Source: Acidimicrobiia bacterium
GTDB taxonomy: Bacteria; Actinomycetota; Acidimicrobiia; UBA5794; JAOTWH01
DNA: 24,090 nucleotides
Assembly: GCA_029863035.1 (NCBI GenBank)
Contig: JAOTWH010000010.1
Location: forward strand, 1 to 24,090
Reading direction: 5' to 3'
The number at the start of each line of letters is the position of its first letter. The stretch's first letter is position 1. The notes beneath the pieces are model-generated. The model had not been told where the DNA came from. It worked only from the letters and a program-made list of their open reading frames with translations, and searched no databases. Made by a program: the position numbers and the translations under genes. Positions 22,604-24,090 of the stretch are shown one piece after another.

Positions 22604-23488
22604 TCACCACTGCTCGATCGGCATCAACTCGAGCTTCGGCCCATAGCGCGGGGGCGTCTCCCCCACCGCCTTGAGCAGGCGAACCACCCTGGCGCGGTGG
22701 CCCCGGTAGGGCTCCAATAACTCCAACATCCGCTTATCGTCGCCTCGTGGTTCTCCTGCGAGATTCCAGGCCACGACGTGGGGCAGTTTGTAATCGCCGG
22801 TCACCACAGCATCCGGATCGCCCAGGGCCACCTGAACCACCTGACCGGCGGTCCACTCACCGATGCCCGGCAGAGCCGTCAAGCGAACCATCGCATCGGG
22901 CGACGACATGGCGGCTGCTTCCTCCATTCTCATGGAACGGTGCGCAGCGCGGCGGATGGTGTCGGCACGCTTCCGCTCGATGCCGAAAATGTGGTACTGC
23001 TCATACTTGAGGGAAGCGAGCACATCCGGTGTCGGCTGGAGCATCATCCCGCCAGGGCCAGGCGCCGGCTCCCCGTGACGGCGGAGCAGACCGACGTAAG
23101 AGCGATTGGCAGCTTTGACAGCGACTCTTTGGCCGATCACGGCATTGAGCAAGGGTTCGAATATCGATCGAGTCCTACCGAACCGAAGGCCAGGCGCTCG
23201 CCGGTGCAGTTGGGCGACGACGCCGAAAGGGGCGAAATCGTCAGCGATGTCCTGCACTCCAACCAGCTCGTGGAGGTGATCGAGTGTCCACTCGGCCCCA
23301 GGCCCCCACGCCTCACCCTCGATCTCTAACCCTCCCCCGCTCACGCGTAACGTCGCAGGACCCTGCGGGGTGCGAGTAGCCCTCCAGATGGTGTCTCCGT
23401 CGACACGGTGAGCCCTCTTGCCGTGGGCCAAGGGCCCAAGCGTCAAGCGAAGGTCAATCGGTACCGGATTCCTGACAATGCGCCGCAT
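22604..23488 (-). CDS. AlkA-like DNA-3-methyladenine glycosylase
   Basis: This 294-residue protein has the AlkA layout: an N-terminal beta domain (about 1-90), then the HhH-GPD domain with FEPLLNAVIGQRVAVKAANR, the hairpin LTALPGIGEWTAGQVVQVALGD around 203-224, and the downstream catalytic aspartate in VTGDYKLPHVV (D232). It removes alkylated purines from DNA by flipping them out. There is no Ada domain and no cysteine cluster. The ATG at 23488 is preferred to a TTG three codons upstream; no ribosome site is clear at either. Its stop lies just downstream of the methyltransferase start codon, so the two genes are contiguous. It is the second HhH-GPD protein in the window, with little similarity to that at 8458. 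Confidence 0.93.
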   Translation of the reverse strand: MRRIVRNPVPIDLRLTLGPLAHGKRAHRVDGDTIWRATRTPQGPATLRVSGGGLEIEGEAWGPGAEWTLDHLHELVGVQDIADDFAPFGVVAQLHRRAPGLRFGRTRSIFEPLLNAVIGQRVAVKAANRSYVGLLRRHGEPAPGPGGMMLQPTPDVLASLKYEQYHIFGIERKRADTIRRAAHRSMRMEEAAAMSSPDAMVRLTALPGIGEWTAGQVVQVALGDPDAVVTGDYKLPHVVAWNLAGEPRGDDKRMLELLEPYRGHRARVVRLLKAVGETPPRYGPKLELMPIEQW

Positions 23489-23545
23489 CGAGCGCAAAGA
23501 GTAGGGGCAAGGGCCTGTGGTCCCCCTGGTACCGTCGTTATTGAA

Positions 23546-24090
23546 CTAAGCCCGGGCGATCTCTTCGTCGAGAGTGGCGAGGCCCTCGAAGACCGGGTCG
23601 CTTTTCGAGATCGCGTCACGCAATTTAGTGGCAGTGCTCACGTCGCCCAGCGCGGCTGCGGCCCGTCCAGCGACGAACCAGACCCGGAGGTCCTCGGGGA
23701 ACGGCTCTTTGATAACCCGGCCCGGTTTCGCCACCATCCATGCCTCGCGTGCCTTGCCCTCGTCAAGAAGATGCGATCCGTAGACGACCTTGCCTTCTTT
23801 GAGCACCACTGCGCTAGCACGTCTCCGTTGCAGCTCCTTGAAAGCCTCCCCCACATCCTTGCTCCGGCCCATGGCGCGCAAGCAATCCATCTCGACCGGC
23901 AGGTGTGTTACCTCGCCAGCAAGGCGACGATAGGTGCGCAGTTCTCGCAGCGATGTCTTCCACTCTTCGCTGCGATAAGCCGATAAACCCAAGATCTCTC
24001 TCACAGTGGCATCGCGGGGCGCCAACTCCTTGGCTCGCTCCGCCGCGGATAACGCCCGGCGGTATTGACCCTTGGTGTAGGCCTTCACTG
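23546..24090 (-). CDS. Tetratricopeptide-like protein, partial
   Basis: The frame is open to the right edge, so the N terminus is missing (181 codons seen). The GTG at 24088 is probably an internal valine. The visible part has TPR-like helix pairs: YTKGQYRRALSAAERAKELAPRDATVREILGLSAYRSEEWKTSLRELRTYRRL, then a more divergent helical region and GRAAAALGDVSTATKLRDAISKSD near the end. It has no signal or membrane segment in this part. TPR proteins are scaffolds, and the partner is unknown. It runs in the same direction as the glycosylase gene, with 57 bp between them. Confidence 0.75.
   Translation of the reverse strand, partial: VKAYTKGQYRRALSAAERAKELAPRDATVREILGLSAYRSEEWKTSLRELRTYRRLAGEVTHLPVEMDCLRAMGRSKDVGEAFKELQRRRASAVVLKEGKVVYGSHLLDEGKAREAWMVAKPGRVIKEPFPEDLRVWFVAGRAAAALGDVSTATKLRDAISKSDPVFEGLATLDEEIARA

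Overview
The window looks like a chromosomal segment of a high-GC actinobacterium, plausibly an uncultured member of the Acidimicrobiia. This is inferred from the GC-rich codon use, the many GTG and TTG starts, the apparently leaderless transcripts, a large BTAD/AAA/TPR regulator, an actinobacterial-type HhH-GPD protein, an MPT53-like secreted thioredoxin and a YbdK-type glutamate-cysteine ligase. I see no tRNA or rRNA gene, CRISPR array, transposase, integrase or phage gene. Most of the window is ordinary, tightly packed chromosome.

Layout. 1-5894: a partial PPOX-fold gene diverges from an EamA transporter followed by psuG. Convergent to these is a probable minus-strand operon of lacI-type regulator, pncB (NAD salvage) and a squalene/phytoene-synthase-like gene, joined by an 18-nt gap and a TTGA start/stop overlap. 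A perfect LacI/GalR-type operator lies upstream of the regulator. 5971-8422: two YciI/DGPF genes around an ArsR-type regulator whose promoter carries a perfect 20-bp palindrome, then a nuclease-like plus winged-helix protein and a TfoX/YjbR-like protein. A 29-bp exact repeat occurs at both edges of this block, at nearly the same distance from two minus-strand start codons. 8458-11506: HhH-GPD protein, YceI-like membrane-anchored protein, GCS2-type ligase and YbaK-type deacylase.

11507-15874: a 373-bp gap with hairpins but no gene, then a minus-strand run reading, in transcription order, iodotyrosine-deiodinase-like flavoprotein, SSB, gamma-glutamyltransferase, SURF1 and a lipoprotein thioredoxin. 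The thioredoxin gene contains an in-frame TGA exactly where the first cysteine of the CxxC active site should be. The frame stays open and homologous to the family end, so I annotate it as a probable selenoprotein with a U-P-Y-C active site. This is the most notable item in the window.

15905-24090: a metallo-beta-lactamase-fold hydrolase, then a 1227-residue BTAD/AAA/TPR regulator that has lost the Walker A lysine and carries an extra DeoR-like HTH at its C terminus. Next comes a 15-codon micro-ORF with a perfect Shine-Dalgarno sequence, encoding a tandem NIEWLR repeat, just ahead of a second lacI-type gene. A methyltransferase, an AlkA-like DNA glycosylase and a partial TPR protein, all on the minus strand, close the window.

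Functional themes are NAD and pseudouridine salvage, thiol and disulfide chemistry (GCS2, GGT, SURF1, thioredoxin), base-excision repair (two HhH-GPD proteins) and a heavy load of one-component regulators.
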